A stretch of 64,000 bases of DNA from Mesorhizobium japonicum MAFF 303099 (GCF_000009625.1 NC_002678.2:2884001-2948000); one strand, 5' to 3'. Positions 43,853 to 53,611 are shown, numbered from the stretch's first letter. Notes: a model not told the origin generated them from the letters alone. A program made the numbers and translations.

Positions 43853-45181
43853 TCAGGCTCCCACGGTTCCGTAGACGAGCTTGTCCTGGCGGGCGCGCAG
43901 TTCGGCGATCTTGGAGCCAGGGGCAGGCACCGCATTGGCATAGGTGATGAGCTCGCCCTTCTTGATCGGCGCGGTGACCGAGCCGCCCTGCAGCAGGCCG
44001 CAGGGAATGGCCTTGGCGGCATGCGCTTCCGGCGCCGTCATGATCCAGGCGCGGTAGCAATATTCGCCGATCGCATCGAGCTTCTCGCCGGGCTGCATGT
44101 CTTTCTTGGCCACGGCGGCGACTTCGGCCACGGGCTTGGCCAGCGGCACCATGTCGGCCTTGCCGTAGAGCACGACGCGGGCACAGGTCAGCGGCACTTC
44201 GAGCGAGGTCAGGTGATAGGGGCGATGGAAGGTGAAATACGGACCCTTGCCCATCTTCAGATCCTCCATGCGTTCCGAAATGCGCGGATGCGACATGTCG
44301 GCAACGACGAAGACGCCAGGCGCCACACCCTTGCCGATCGAGTAGTCGACGACGCCGACCCTGGATAGCACGCCGCCATCCTTTTCAGGCACCAGCACTT
44401 TCGAGAGCTCGCCGAGCGTCGCCGCGGGGCCATGCATGCCGGCCTTGTCGGGCACCAGCCCGGTGGCATTGGCGATCGCCGCCATCTCGACCATGGTCTT
44501 CGAGCCGTCGACGAATTCAACCAGCATGCGCACATTCATGTGCCTGCGCTCCGCCTCTTCCTCATGGGCGGGCGGCGTGGCGTCGATGTTGAGCGGATTG
44601 TTCTTGCCCTTGCCGGCGGCCACGATCGGATGGCCCATGGCCGAGACGAATTCGATCAACTCCATGCAGGAGGACGGCTCGTCGCCGGCGCCCAGCGAAT
44701 AGGTGACGCCGAGCCTGTCGGCCTCGCTCTTCAGATAGGCGCCGATGGTGACGTCGGCCTCGACATTCATCATCACCAGATGCTTGCCGTGTTCCATGGC
44801 GCGCAGCCCGATCTCGGCGCCGACGGCGGGAACGCCGGTCGCGTCGATGACAACGTCGATCAGGTCATTGTTGATGACCAGGCTGGCGTCATTGGTGACC
44901 GCCACCTTGCCGGCCTCCATGGCAGCCGTCATCGCCGAGGCGTTCGACACTTCGCGCGCATGGCCGGTTTCCTGGAAGGCGATGTCCACCGCCCTGCTGG
45001 CGGCGGGCAGGTTCAGTTCCGAGATCGCGCCGATCTCGATGCCGGACATATGGGCGACGCGGGTGACGATGTCGGTTCCCATCTCGCCGGAGCCGATCAG
45101 GCCGATGCGGATGGGCTTGCCCGACTTGCCGCGCTCATCGAGATCGCGGGCAAGGCCCGTCAACGAAATATTGGAAGCCAT
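43853..45181 (-). CDS. NAD(P)-dependent oxidoreductase with SAF domain (COG4091; DXR-like/DRL family)
   Basis: The 442-residue protein has a Rossmann fold (IRIGLIGSGEMGTDIVTRVA at about 25-44), a homoserine-dehydrogenase-like central part (DVVIDATGVPAVGAEIGLRA, LGAGDEPSSCMELIEF) and a C-terminal SAF domain ('KKDMQPGEKLDAIGEYCYR', 'CGLLQGGSVTAPIKKGELI'). COG4091 includes the Brucella DRL enzyme, an alternative DXP reductoisomerase in the MEP pathway, and relatives of unknown function. ATG 45181 is used because GGAGGA lies 9 nt upstream. It is the first gene of an operon with E1-alpha, E1-beta and E2. Confidence 0.88.
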   Translation of the reverse strand: MASNISLTGLARDLDERGKSGKPIRIGLIGSGEMGTDIVTRVAHMSGIEIGAISELNLPAASRAVDIAFQETGHAREVSNASAMTAAMEAGKVAVTNDASLVINNDLIDVVIDATGVPAVGAEIGLRAMEHGKHLVMMNVEADVTIGAYLKSEADRLGVTYSLGAGDEPSSCMELIEFVSAMGHPIVAAGKGKNNPLNIDATPPAHEEEAERRHMNVRMLVEFVDGSKTMVEMAAIANATGLVPDKAGMHGPAATLGELSKVLVPEKDGGVLSRVGVVDYSIGKGVAPGVFVVADMSHPRISERMEDLKMGKGPYFTFHRPYHLTSLEVPLTCARVVLYGKADMVPLAKPVAEVAAVAKKDMQPGEKLDAIGEYCYRAWIMTAPEAHAAKAIPCGLLQGGSVTAPIKKGELITYANAVPAPGSKIAELRARQDKLVYGTVGA

Positions 45182-45209
45182 ACCGCTCATTCCTCCCACA
45201 TTGCAGGCT

Positions 45210-45254
45210 TGTTCATTCGCTTGACGGGTATTGAACATCTGTATTTCTGTCAAG
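45210..45254 (-). promoter_or_regulatory. Promoter/operator region of the oxidoreductase-E1-E2 operon
   Basis: Two overlapping inverted repeats are present: TGTTCA (45210-45215) with TGAACA (45232-45237), and CTTGAC (45220-45225) with GTCAAG (45249-45254). On the minus strand, TTGACA at 45253-45248 could serve as a -35 with TACCCG 17 bp on as a weak -10. The TTGAACATCTG portion repeats at 32771. Confidence 0.5.
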
Positions 45255-45470
45255 ACTAATGTCCAATTCCGTGTGCTTTTTGGCACCCTTTCGCGGAGAC
45301 CATGTGTGCGCCAAAAACGCCGTGAAGGACGGCAACCGCGCAGGACGGTACGCAGGCAGACGTTCGCCGGGATACTATCCTTGGTGCACGGGAAATGGGC
45401 GGCCTCGTTTGGCCGACCGCGACGCTCGCCGCGTCACGGTCAGCGGAAGCCCTTCTCGGAATCGGGAACT

Positions 45471-46247
45471 TTACAGAACTCGATCCGATAGCGGCGGCAC
45501 CGGAAAATCGTGGAAATGGACGATGACGCCATCCGCATCGATGAAGATCACCGCATAGGCGGGGGGCTCATGACCCAGGCTCCAGCTCTGCGAAAAATCG
45601 AGCGCGGTCTGATGGTTGGTGCTGCGCAGCGTGCTGACGGGAATCCCGCGCCAGCTCCCAGCGATCGACCGATGGACATGGCCGGCGAAGATATGCCGGA
45701 CATTGTCGTGGCGCGACAGGACGTCATGGAAGGCATCGGCGTCGGCGAGCCTGACCTCGTCGAGCACCGGCATGTGTATCCGGAACGGCGGGTGATGCAT
45801 GAACAGGACGACCGGCCGGTTCCCTGCCTCTTGCAGCCGTTCATCGAGCCATTCGAGCCGCGCGGCGCACAGCCTGCCCTCGACATGGCCGCTGTCCAGC
45901 GTGTCGAGCAGGATCAGCCGGCCCTCGCTGCCATCGAACACGCTCTGCACGAACCCTTGCTCGGCCCTAGCGTCGGGAAACATTTCGAGGAAAAGCGCCC
46001 GGTCGTCATGGTTGCCGAGCATCAGCCGGCAGGGCGCAGAAAATTGCGACAGCCTGTCCCGCAACGCCGCATAGGCTGCCCGCTCACCATCATTGGTCAA
46101 GTCGCCTGAGATCACCACCAGTTCGGCATCGGCGTGGTTCTTGCCGATGTCGGCAATGCAAGCCTCCAGCCTTGCCAGCGGGTCGGAGCCATAGAGGCGG
46201 CCACCCGGCGTCATCAGATGCGGATCGGAGAGCTGGATGATTTTCAT
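45471..46247 (-). CDS. Metallophosphoesterase (CpdA/GpdQ-like cyclic nucleotide or phosphodiesterase)
   Basis: The 258-residue enzyme has the dinuclear metal motifs in order: LSDPHLM (8-14), ISGDLTNDGE, MLGNHDDR, LFMHHPPF and FAGHVHR. It fits the class III cyclic nucleotide phosphodiesterase/GpdQ group. ATG 46247 starts the conserved MKIIQLSDPHL. Substrates may be cAMP or glycerophosphodiesters; this cannot be read from sequence. The gap 45287-45470 upstream of the oxidoreductase operon shows no gene. Confidence 0.88.
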   Translation of the reverse strand: MKIIQLSDPHLMTPGGRLYGSDPLARLEACIADIGKNHADAELVVISGDLTNDGERAAYAALRDRLSQFSAPCRLMLGNHDDRALFLEMFPDARAEQGFVQSVFDGSEGRLILLDTLDSGHVEGRLCAARLEWLDERLQEAGNRPVVLFMHHPPFRIHMPVLDEVRLADADAFHDVLSRHDNVRHIFAGHVHRSIAGSWRGIPVSTLRSTNHQTALDFSQSWSLGHEPPAYAVIFIDADGVIVHFHDFPVPPLSDRVL

Positions 46248-46318
46248 GGACCTTGACCGCACCCTTCCCGCTGGCGCCGCGTGGCGCCAGCCAGAAACGC
46301 AACGCCTTGACTGACCCT

Positions 46319-47107
46319 CTACTGCGCCGTCCAGCCGCCGTCCATCGGCAAGGTCGTGCCGGTGATCTGCCTGGCCGCATCTGAGCACAGGAACAGTGTC
46401 AACGCCGCAAGTTCCTCCACGGTGACGAATTCCTTCGTCGGCTGTGCGGCGAGCAGCACGTCATGCTTGACCTGTTCCTCGGTCATGCCGCGCGCCTTCA
46501 TCGTGTCGGGGATCTGTTTCTCGACCAGCGGCGTCCAGACATAGCCGGGCGCGATAGCGTTGACGGTGATGCCGTCCTGCGCCACTTCCAGCGCCACCGT
46601 CTTGGTCAACCCTGCAATGCCGTGCTTGGCCGAGACGTAGGCCGACTTGAACGGCGAGGCGACCAGCGCGTGGGCCGAGGCCGTGTTGATGATGCGGCCC
46701 CATTTGCGCGCCTTCATCCCAGGCACCGCCGCCTTGATGGCATAGAAGGCCGCCAGAAGATTGATGCGGATGATGGCTTCCCATTTGTCGTCGGGAAACT
46801 CCTCGATCGGCGCGACATGCTGGATGCCGGCATTGTTGACCAGGATGTCGAGGCTGCCGAATGCAGCCTCGGCGTCATGCACCATGGCGCTGACCGCGGC
46901 GCCATCCATCATGTTGGCGTCGGAGTAGCGGCACTTGACGCCGAAATCCTTCTCGATGCCCGCGCGCTCCTGCTCGATGGCCGCCGGATCGCCGAGACCG
47001 TTGATGGTGACATTGGCGCCCTCGGCGGCGAAGGCGCGGGCGATGGCCAGGCCGATACCACTGGTCGAGCCGGTGACGAGGGCATTCTTCGAAGACAGGG
47101 AACCCAT
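46319..47107 (-). CDS. bdhA: 3-hydroxybutyrate dehydrogenase (short-chain dehydrogenase)
   Basis: The 262-residue protein carries TGSTSGIGLAIARAFA (NAD site), NNAGIQHVAPIEEFP, the catalytic Ser/Tyr/Lys (SAHALVASPFKSAYVSAKHG) and PGYVWTPLVEKQIPD, matching BdhA closely. It oxidises D-3-hydroxybutyrate to acetoacetate in the breakdown of polyhydroxybutyrate. ATG 47107 gives the expected N-terminus. It is divergent from adc, so the two probably form one PHB/acetoacetate unit. Confidence 0.95.
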   Translation of the reverse strand: MGSLSSKNALVTGSTSGIGLAIARAFAAEGANVTINGLGDPAAIEQERAGIEKDFGVKCRYSDANMMDGAAVSAMVHDAEAAFGSLDILVNNAGIQHVAPIEEFPDDKWEAIIRINLLAAFYAIKAAVPGMKARKWGRIINTASAHALVASPFKSAYVSAKHGIAGLTKTVALEVAQDGITVNAIAPGYVWTPLVEKQIPDTMKARGMTEEQVKHDVLLAAQPTKEFVTVEELAALTLFLCSDAARQITGTTLPMDGGWTAQ

Positions 47108-47353
47108 GGTGATCTCGCGAGAGGTGGGAGGGGAATGAGAGGATATAATTGTGCGTCGCAACATGACAATGACAGAGCCATGTGTCGATGCGATTACAGC
47201 CAGACGACAGCGCCGGCATGGCTCTCGACCGCTGCGAAACCACGGTCGTTCGACTGACACGGCACTGTCATGGTGCCGTGCAACATAATCGGCTGCGCAT
47301 TCGCGCGGTCATTCCTGAACGAAATTCATCCGACAGAATCTTGGGGGTGCAGC

Positions 47354-48142
47354 TTGGAAATCGCCGATGTCGTGAAGCGCGCCTATGCGATGCCGCTGAC
47401 CAATCCGTCCTTCCCGCCTGGTCCCTACCGATTCTTCGACCGCGAATACATCATCATCACCTACCGCACGACACGCGAGGCGCTGGAGGCCGTCGTGCCG
47501 GCGCCCCTGGAAATCGACGAGCCGCTGGTCAAGTATGAATTCATCCGCATGCCCGACTCCACCGGCTTCGGCGACTACACCGAGACCGGCCAGGTCATTC
47601 CGGTGAAGTACAAGGGCCAGCATGGCGGCTACGTCCATTCGATGTATCTCGACGACGACGCCCCGATTGCCGGTGGCCGCGAGCTGTGGGGGTTTCCGAA
47701 GAAACTGGCCAACCCCAAGATCGTCCATGAAGGCGAGGTGATCGTCGGCACGCTGCATTATGGCAGCGTTCTGTGCGCCACCGGCACGATGGGCTACAAG
47801 CACCGGGAAGCCGATCACGATTCCGTGCTCGCATCGCTCGCCGCGCCCAATTTCCTGATCAAGATCATCCCGCATGTCGACGGCGGCCCGCGCATCTGCG
47901 AGCTGGTGCGCTACTACCTCACCGACATCACGCTGAAGGAAGCCTGGACGGCGCCCGCGGCACTGGACCTGCGGCCCCATGTCATGGCCGACGTGGCGAA
48001 GCTGCCGGTGCTCGACATCATATCCGCAGTCCACTTCAAGGCCGATTTGACGCTTGGGTTGGGCGAGGTCGTCCACGACTATCTCAGTGATCACAACCGG
48101 CTCGCAACCAGCACGACCCAGCCGGAGAAAATTCGTGCTTGA
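47354..48142 (+). CDS. adc: Acetoacetate decarboxylase
   Basis: The 262-residue protein matches Adc throughout: [18 protein letters not shown] near the start, [32 protein letters not shown] (Schiff-base Lys of the active site in the FPKK segment), and [13 protein letters not shown]. It decarboxylates acetoacetate to acetone and CO2. The start is taken as TTG 47354, behind GGGGGTG, since the family's N-terminus begins just there; no ATG fits. It is divergent from bdhA and overlaps the patatin gene by 8 bp. Confidence 0.92.
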   Translation: MEIADVVKRAYAMPLTNPSFPPGPYRFFDREYIIITYRTTREALEAVVPAPLEIDEPLVKYEFIRMPDSTGFGDYTETGQVIPVKYKGQHGGYVHSMYLDDDAPIAGGRELWGFPKKLANPKIVHEGEVIVGTLHYGSVLCATGTMGYKHREADHDSVLASLAAPNFLIKIIPHVDGGPRICELVRYYLTDITLKEAWTAPAALDLRPHVMADVAKLPVLDIISAVHFKADLTLGLGEVVHDYLSDHNRLATSTTQPEKIRA

Positions 48143-49295
48143 ACGTCACCGAAGCAAGGAAGCCGCCGCCACGATCGCGGAGATATCGGCGCAGTATGAC
48201 CGCATCGCTTTGGTGTTCCAGGGCGGCGGCGCGCTTGGCGCCTACCAGGCCGGCGTCTACCAGGCGCTGGCCGATGCCGGCTGCGAGCCGAGCTGGCTGT
48301 CCGGCGTGTCGATCGGCGCCATCAATGCCTCGATCATCGCCGGCAATGAACCCAGCCGCCGCCTGCAGCGGCTCGAACAGTTCTGGCAGACCATTTCAGG
48401 CCGCAAGATCTGGAGCTACACGCCGGAAGGCGACATCTACCGAGACATCCGCAACCGTACCTCGTCCTGGATGACGATGACCATGGGCCAGCCCGGCTTC
48501 TTCAAGCCACGCAACCCCAACCCATGGTTCGAGCCGCAAGGCGCCGAGGGTGCGACCAGCTTCTACGACACCGCCGAGCTGAAAGACACGCTGGAGAGCC
48601 TGATCGACTTCGATGTGCTTAACGACGGCAAGAAGCGGCTGAGTGTCGGCGCGGTCAATGTCCGGACCGGCAACTTCGTCTATTTCGACACGGAAAAGGT
48701 GCGCATCGGACCCGAGCACATCATGGCCAGCGGCGCGTTGCCACCGGCCTTTCCGTCGGTCCGCATCGAAGGCGAATATTATTGGGACGGCGGCATCGTC
48801 TCCAATACGCCGCTGCAATATTTGCTCGACCAGGAAGAGGACCGTTCGTCGCTGGTGTTCCAGGTCGACCTGTTCAGTGCCCGCGGCGTGCTGCCGCGCA
48901 GCATGCCGGACGTGCTGTCGCGCCACAAGGACATCATGTATTCCAGCCGCACGCGCCAGAATACAGACAATTTCAAGCGCATCCATGGCCTGAAGATGCG
49001 CCTGCTCGATGCGCTGAAGCGCGTACCCAAGGAGCAGCTGACACCGGCGGAAGAAGCGCTGATCGCGGACTATTCGGACGCCGGCCTGGTCAACATCGTG
49101 CACCTGATCTACCAGCACAAGGGCTATGAAGGTCACGCCAAGGACTACGAGTTCTCCGGCACCTCGATGCGCGAGCATTGGGAGACCGGCCTGGAAGACA
49201 CGCAGCGCACCTTGCGCCATCGCAAATGGCTGACCATGCCGGCCAATGCCGACGGCGTTACCATCCACGATCTGCACCGCGAAGACCCGACCTGA
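48135..49295 (+). CDS. Patatin-like phospholipase with DUF3734
   Basis: The 386-residue protein has the oxyanion-hole [13 protein letters not shown], the nucleophile elbow GVSIGAIN (Gly-x-Ser-x-Gly), the catalytic Asp in [10 protein letters not shown], and a C-terminal DUF3734 region. It is a serine acyl hydrolase. In rhizobia, patatin-DUF3734 genes often sit next to bdhA/adc, so a role in PHB-granule or lipid turnover is plausible. It starts at GTG 48135, inside the adc end. Confidence 0.9.
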   Translation: MLERHRSKEAAATIAEISAQYDRIALVFQGGGALGAYQAGVYQALADAGCEPSWLSGVSIGAINASIIAGNEPSRRLQRLEQFWQTISGRKIWSYTPEGDIYRDIRNRTSSWMTMTMGQPGFFKPRNPNPWFEPQGAEGATSFYDTAELKDTLESLIDFDVLNDGKKRLSVGAVNVRTGNFVYFDTEKVRIGPEHIMASGALPPAFPSVRIEGEYYWDGGIVSNTPLQYLLDQEEDRSSLVFQVDLFSARGVLPRSMPDVLSRHKDIMYSSRTRQNTDNFKRIHGLKMRLLDALKRVPKEQLTPAEEALIADYSDAGLVNIVHLIYQHKGYEGHAKDYEFSGTSMREHWETGLEDTQRTLRHRKWLTMPANADGVTIHDLHREDPT

Positions 49296-49633
49296 CATTT
49301 GCGTCCAGGACAAGCGGAGCAATCTTACAAAGCGGACTTCGCCCGCGAACGGAATCCTTCGCTGGTTGGTCAACCGACGCCGCGCATCGTGCCTGTCACG
49401 AGCGCTGCCCGGACGTGCGGGACAAGGATGCGATCCGCCTGGCCGTCACCATGAGTCCCGCGGCAGCTCGGCGAAACTACGGTGCAAACGCGTAGGCACG
49501 CCGTCGAGCAAGCTCGGCCGGACTGTGAAGTTCTTCTTCACAGCCTATCAACATTATCGCGGATATTAGCTCGCTGAAAGCAGGCGTACATCTGAGCGCA
49601 GGCAAATGCGCTGGGCTCAATGGAGTACCGCTG
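49296..49633. other. 338-bp gap without a recognised gene
   Basis: I see no convincing gene here. The only structure is CTGTGAAG..CTTCACAG, an 8-bp inverted repeat at 49523-49543 with a 5-nt loop, about 90 bp before the 49634 gene. It could be an operator or a weak hairpin. Confidence 0.4.
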
Positions 49634-50509
49634 ATGACCGTCGAAGCTGTTTCCCCTGCAGTCGTTCCATCGCGTGACGCCTGGCGCAGCCTGCTCTGGT
49701 TTGCGCCGCTCACGTCGCTTTGGCTCCTGGTGATCTACAGATGGCCGGCGATTCCGGCCACTGGCGTTCCGACCACGGCCCATCAGCTCGCTGCCCACGG
49801 GCTCATCGCGCTGGGATTATGGCTCGGCCTCGAACACACGAGCCTGACGCCAGCTCAACGCCGTACGACCTGGCTGGCGATCATGATTCCGGACACGCTG
49901 TGGCTCGCCTTCGCCTGGAGCGCCGCGATCAACGGCGCCTTTCACGCGGGCACCGCGTCTTTTCCGGTATTGCCATCGGCGATCTTCCTACCGGTGATCA
50001 TCGCGGCGCCGCTCTTGCTGCTCTCGAAGCGGATCGGGCTAGTGCTCGATGCGATGCCAGCGAGCTGGCTCGTCATGCTTCAGCTCTACCGCGTATTCGG
50101 CACCTGGGCTGTCGCAGCCTGGCTGCGCGGTGCGCTGCCCGGCGCGTTCGCAGCGCCGGCAGGCATCGGCGACATGCTGACCGGATTGTTCGCGTTGCCG
50201 GCTGCGATCGCAGTGGCGACCGGCACAGACAAAGGCCGGAGGGCGGCAATTCTCTGGAACATCCTCGGGCTTGCCGACTTCGCTGTCGCGATCACCATGG
50301 GCATGATCACCTCGCCCGGCCCGTGGCAGTTGATTGTCCCGGATGTGCAGAGCATCGGCGCCGGCGATTATCCGGGTGTGCTGACCCCTGCTTTCGTGGT
50401 GCCAAGCTCGATCCTGCTGCACATGTTGTCGCTACGCCAGTTGCGCCGCCGTAACAGGGCGGAAGTTGCGCGGCGGTGGGAGCCGGCCAACGGGCCCATC
50501 GAAAGCTGA
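49634..50509 (+). CDS. Uncharacterised polytopic membrane protein
   Basis: The 291-residue protein has about seven hydrophobic helices (for example LLWFAPLTSLWLLVIY, AIFLPVIIAAPLLLL, and a run near ADFAVAITMGMITS), with short loops and a basic C-terminus (RRRNRAEVARR). No catalytic or transport motif is evident to me. ATG 49634 has GGAG 9 nt upstream. It is convergent with the phosphate transporter gene, with a shared hairpin between them. Confidence 0.75.
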   Translation: MTVEAVSPAVVPSRDAWRSLLWFAPLTSLWLLVIYRWPAIPATGVPTTAHQLAAHGLIALGLWLGLEHTSLTPAQRRTTWLAIMIPDTLWLAFAWSAAINGAFHAGTASFPVLPSAIFLPVIIAAPLLLLSKRIGLVLDAMPASWLVMLQLYRVFGTWAVAAWLRGALPGAFAAPAGIGDMLTGLFALPAAIAVATGTDKGRRAAILWNILGLADFAVAITMGMITSPGPWQLIVPDVQSIGAGDYPGVLTPAFVVPSSILLHMLSLRQLRRRNRAEVARRWEPANGPIES

Positions 50510-50591
50510 ACCGTTCGAAGCGGCGCGCCCGTCTGGGAAGGCGCGCGCTCTGACCCTTCATTGGTCTTCGCAGGATGGGCCGACAAAGAGA

Positions 50592-50615
50592 AACGGCGCC
50601 ACAGGTGGCGCCGTT
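50592..50615 (-). terminator. Rho-independent terminator (bidirectional)
   Basis: AACGGCGCCA pairs perfectly with TGGCGCCGTT around a 4-nt loop. On the minus strand it is followed by TCTCTTTGT, 19 bp after the phosphate transporter stop. On the plus strand CTTTC follows, so it may also serve the 49634 gene. Confidence 0.75.
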
Positions 50616-50633
50616 CTTTCGAGGGGCTGACGC

Positions 50634-52244
50634 TCAGAACACCTGGCGGAAAACGATGAACAGCACGAAGGCGAGCGTGATCGAGCACGGCAGGGTCAAC
50701 ACCCAGGCCAGCAGCAGGTTGCGCACCGTCGACCATTGCAGGCCCGAGCCATTGGCGGCCATCGTTCCGGCGACGCCGGACGACAGCACATGGGTGGTCG
50801 ACACCGGCAGGCCGAGCCGGTCGGCCATGCCGATGGTCACCATGGCGACGAGTTCGGCGGCGGCACCCTGGCCATAGGTCAGATGGCTCTTGCCGATCTT
50901 CTCGCCGACCGTGACGACGATGCGTTTCCAGCCGACCATGGTGCCGAGGCCAAGCGCCAGCGCCACCGCGACCTTAACCCAGATCGGGATGAACTTCGTC
51001 GCGTTGTCGACGGCCTTATGATAGTCGGTGACCGCCTTGAGATCGGCAGCCTCCATCGGCAGCAACTTCTTCTTGTCGATCAGCTTGAGTGCCTCGCCGA
51101 TCAGGTAGATGTCGTTGCGGGCGTTGCTGACTAGATCGGTCGGCACGTTGTCGACAGTGGCATAGGGCTGCAGGCCCGCTGTCGTATTGTGGATATAGGT
51201 CTGCAGCGCGGCCGTCGTCTGGTCGTTCCAGGTCCGGGTGCGCACGGCATCCTGCACGGCTGCCTTGGCATCCTTGGCATCGGTGACGGTGACTCCCGGC
51301 TTGACATATTTGCCCAGCGCGGTCTCGACGTTGACCGAAGCCGCCTTGTAGGCCTCGAGATAGTTGATGTCGGGCGTCCGGTTCAGCGCGAAGGCCGTCG
51401 GCACGACACCGATCAGGATCAGCATGATCAGGCCCATGCCTTTCTGCCCATCGTTGGAGCCGTGCGCGAAGCTGACGCCGGTGCAGGTGAAGATCAGCAG
51501 CCCACGGATCCACCATGGCGGCGGCGTGTTGCCTTTCGGTGCTTCGTAGAGGGCCGGATTGCGGACGAGCAGCTTCATCGCATAGAGCAAGATCGCCGCG
51601 GCGAAGAAGCCGATGATCGGCGACACCAGCAAGGTGATGCCGACATTGGTTGCCTGCGACCAGTCGACACCGCTGGTGGCACTGCCGGCAGGCGCCATGA
51701 ACTGGTTGGCGAGGCCGACGCCGATGATCGAGCCGACCATCGTGTGTGAGCTCGACGCCGGCAGGCCGAGGAACCAGGTGCCGAGGTTCCACAGGATGGC
51801 GGCGACGAGCAGCGCGAACACCATGGCAAAGCCGGAGGACGAGCCGACCTGCAGGATCAGCTCGACCGGCAGCAGCGACAGGATACCGAAAGCGACCGCG
51901 CCGCTGGAAGTGAGAACCCCGAGGAAATTGAAGGCACCCGACCACATGACAGCGAATTCGGCCGGCATGGAGCGTGTGTAGATGACCGTCGCCACCGCAT
52001 TGGCCGTATCATGGAAGCCGTTGACGAATTCGAAGCCGAGCGCGATGAGCAAGGCGATGCCGAGCAGGATCCACGGCACGGTCTTGGCCTCGGCCAGATC
52101 CTGGCTGAGCGCGTAGCCGACATAAACGACGCCGACGAGCACCAGCACGCCGAAGGCCGGCAGGAACCACTTCGCGCTACCCGAACTGTGCAGCGGATGA
52201 TCCGGTCTCGGAATGCCCGCTTCACTAGAAACTACGTCCACCAT
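50634..52244 (-). CDS. pit: Inorganic phosphate transporter, PiT family
   Basis: The 536-residue membrane protein has the duplicated PiT signatures GFHDTANAVATVIYTRSM near residue 52 and SFAHGSNDGQKGMGLIMLIL near residue 258, plus the C-terminal RLGLPVSTTHVLSSGVAG. About 12 helices are seen. A large hydrophilic loop (about 295-405) joins the halves. It takes up phosphate with protons or as metal-phosphate. The DUF47 accessory gene often found next to pit is not in the flanking sequence. Confidence 0.93.
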   Translation of the reverse strand: MVDVVSSEAGIPRPDHPLHSSGSAKWFLPAFGVLVLVGVVYVGYALSQDLAEAKTVPWILLGIALLIALGFEFVNGFHDTANAVATVIYTRSMPAEFAVMWSGAFNFLGVLTSSGAVAFGILSLLPVELILQVGSSSGFAMVFALLVAAILWNLGTWFLGLPASSSHTMVGSIIGVGLANQFMAPAGSATSGVDWSQATNVGITLLVSPIIGFFAAAILLYAMKLLVRNPALYEAPKGNTPPPWWIRGLLIFTCTGVSFAHGSNDGQKGMGLIMLILIGVVPTAFALNRTPDINYLEAYKAASVNVETALGKYVKPGVTVTDAKDAKAAVQDAVRTRTWNDQTTAALQTYIHNTTAGLQPYATVDNVPTDLVSNARNDIYLIGEALKLIDKKKLLPMEAADLKAVTDYHKAVDNATKFIPIWVKVAVALALGLGTMVGWKRIVVTVGEKIGKSHLTYGQGAAAELVAMVTIGMADRLGLPVSTTHVLSSGVAGTMAANGSGLQWSTVRNLLLAWVLTLPCSITLAFVLFIVFRQVF

Positions 52245-52372
52245 GTCCCACTCCTATTGCATTGCAGCAAAGAACCGGGACGAACGCTATGTCCGCACAA
52301 TGAACCCTGTATGACGATATCGAACACAACCTCTGAGGGATATCCCAGGCGAAAAGCCGGGCGGTCGACGCT

Positions 52373-53611
52373 TCAGGCGCCGCTGGATCGCGTCTTCAGG
52401 ATCGCCGAGAACAGCGGATCGAAGGCGCGGCTGATCGGTGCCGCGGCAGCGCCCAGCGCGATCGACCAGGGGTCGGTGGTGCCGAGTTGCAGGCGCGGCA
52501 GGTTCCTTCCTGGCCGGTCGGCGATCGACGGCAGCAGCGGGTGCATCGCCTCGACGAGCCGGCGCGCCAGCGCTTCCGGCGCGCCGCTGGTCAGGATCAC
52601 GGTCTGCGGATCGAAGATCGTCTCGATGAGATGCACGCTCCAGCGCAGATCATGCGCGGCCCCGTCGATCCAGGCCATCATCTTCGTATCTTCGGCCAGC
52701 ACCAGGGCGTTCATCTGCTCGTAGATATCGCTGTCCGCCGGGTTGAGGGCGAGATGCTGGTAGAGCGAAGCCAGCGAAGCGCGATGCTCGAGCGGCGTCG
52801 AGCCCGGGCCGGCCGGCGCCAGCAGCGCCATGCCGATTTCGCCGGCATTGCCATGGCCGCCGCTGTAGAGTTCGCCATTGAGGATCAGCCCGGCGCCGAT
52901 GCCGTAGCCGACATAGAGGCAGACAGCGTGGTCGACGCCATGCGCCGCGCCGACGATACGTTCGGCGGTGGCGCAGGCGGCGGCATCGTTCTGCAGGCCG
53001 ACATTCAGCCCCGTGCCTTTGGCCAGCGTCTCCAGCAGCGGAAATTTCTGCCAGGCCGGCATCATCCATTTGTCGTCCGAATCCTTCAGTCCGAAAGGAC
53101 CGGGCATGGCAACGCCGAGACCAACCAGGCGTTTTTCCGACTGCGCCGAAATGTCGGCCAGGTCACGGCGCACACCTGCAATCAGCTTCAGGATGATCTC
53201 GACGCCCTTCGACGGCTCATCGAAAGGCAGGTTCGCCTCGGCCCGCGCCAGCACGCTGCCCATCAGGTCGACGGCCACAGCGCGCGTCAGATGGCGGTCG
53301 ATATGCAGGCCGATGGCGAAGGCGCCCTCGGGCACCAGCCTGTAGGGGGTCGACGGCTGCCCCCTGCCCTTGCGCACTGCATCGAGCGCGACGACCAGGC
53401 CGTCGCTTTCGAGGTCCTCGATGATGTTGGAGACCGCCTGCTTGGTGAGCTGCGTCGCCCGCGCCAGGTCGGCTCGCGACAGGGCGCCATTGAGGCGCAG
53501 CGCCTCGATCATGACCCGGCGATTATGTGCGCTGGTGCCTTCCTGGTTGGTGCCGCTTTTGGCGCGGATCGGGCTGATGTCGTCCACCGGCTTTTCCCCT
53601 CTTGACTCCAT
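52373..53611 (-). CDS. ROK-family transcriptional repressor
   Basis: The 412-residue protein has an N-terminal winged HTH (GALSRADLARATQLTKQAVSNIIEDLE) and a ROK sugar-kinase-like domain (VGLGVAMPGPFGL, VCLYVGYGIGAGLILNGELY, NAGEIGMA). The zinc-binding CxCGxxGC of ROK kinases is absent; the HRASLASLYQ segment follows instead. NagC/XylR-like repressors of this kind sense sugars or sugar phosphates. It is divergent from the ABC-SIS-PfkB operon, with a perfect palindrome in the gap. Confidence 0.9.
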   Translation of the reverse strand: MESRGEKPVDDISPIRAKSGTNQEGTSAHNRRVMIEALRLNGALSRADLARATQLTKQAVSNIIEDLESDGLVVALDAVRKGRGQPSTPYRLVPEGAFAIGLHIDRHLTRAVAVDLMGSVLARAEANLPFDEPSKGVEIILKLIAGVRRDLADISAQSEKRLVGLGVAMPGPFGLKDSDDKWMMPAWQKFPLLETLAKGTGLNVGLQNDAAACATAERIVGAAHGVDHAVCLYVGYGIGAGLILNGELYSGGHGNAGEIGMALLAPAGPGSTPLEHRASLASLYQHLALNPADSDIYEQMNALVLAEDTKMMAWIDGAAHDLRWSVHLIETIFDPQTVILTSGAPEALARRLVEAMHPLLPSIADRPGRNLPRLQLGTTDPWSIALGAAAAPISRAFDPLFSAILKTRSSGA

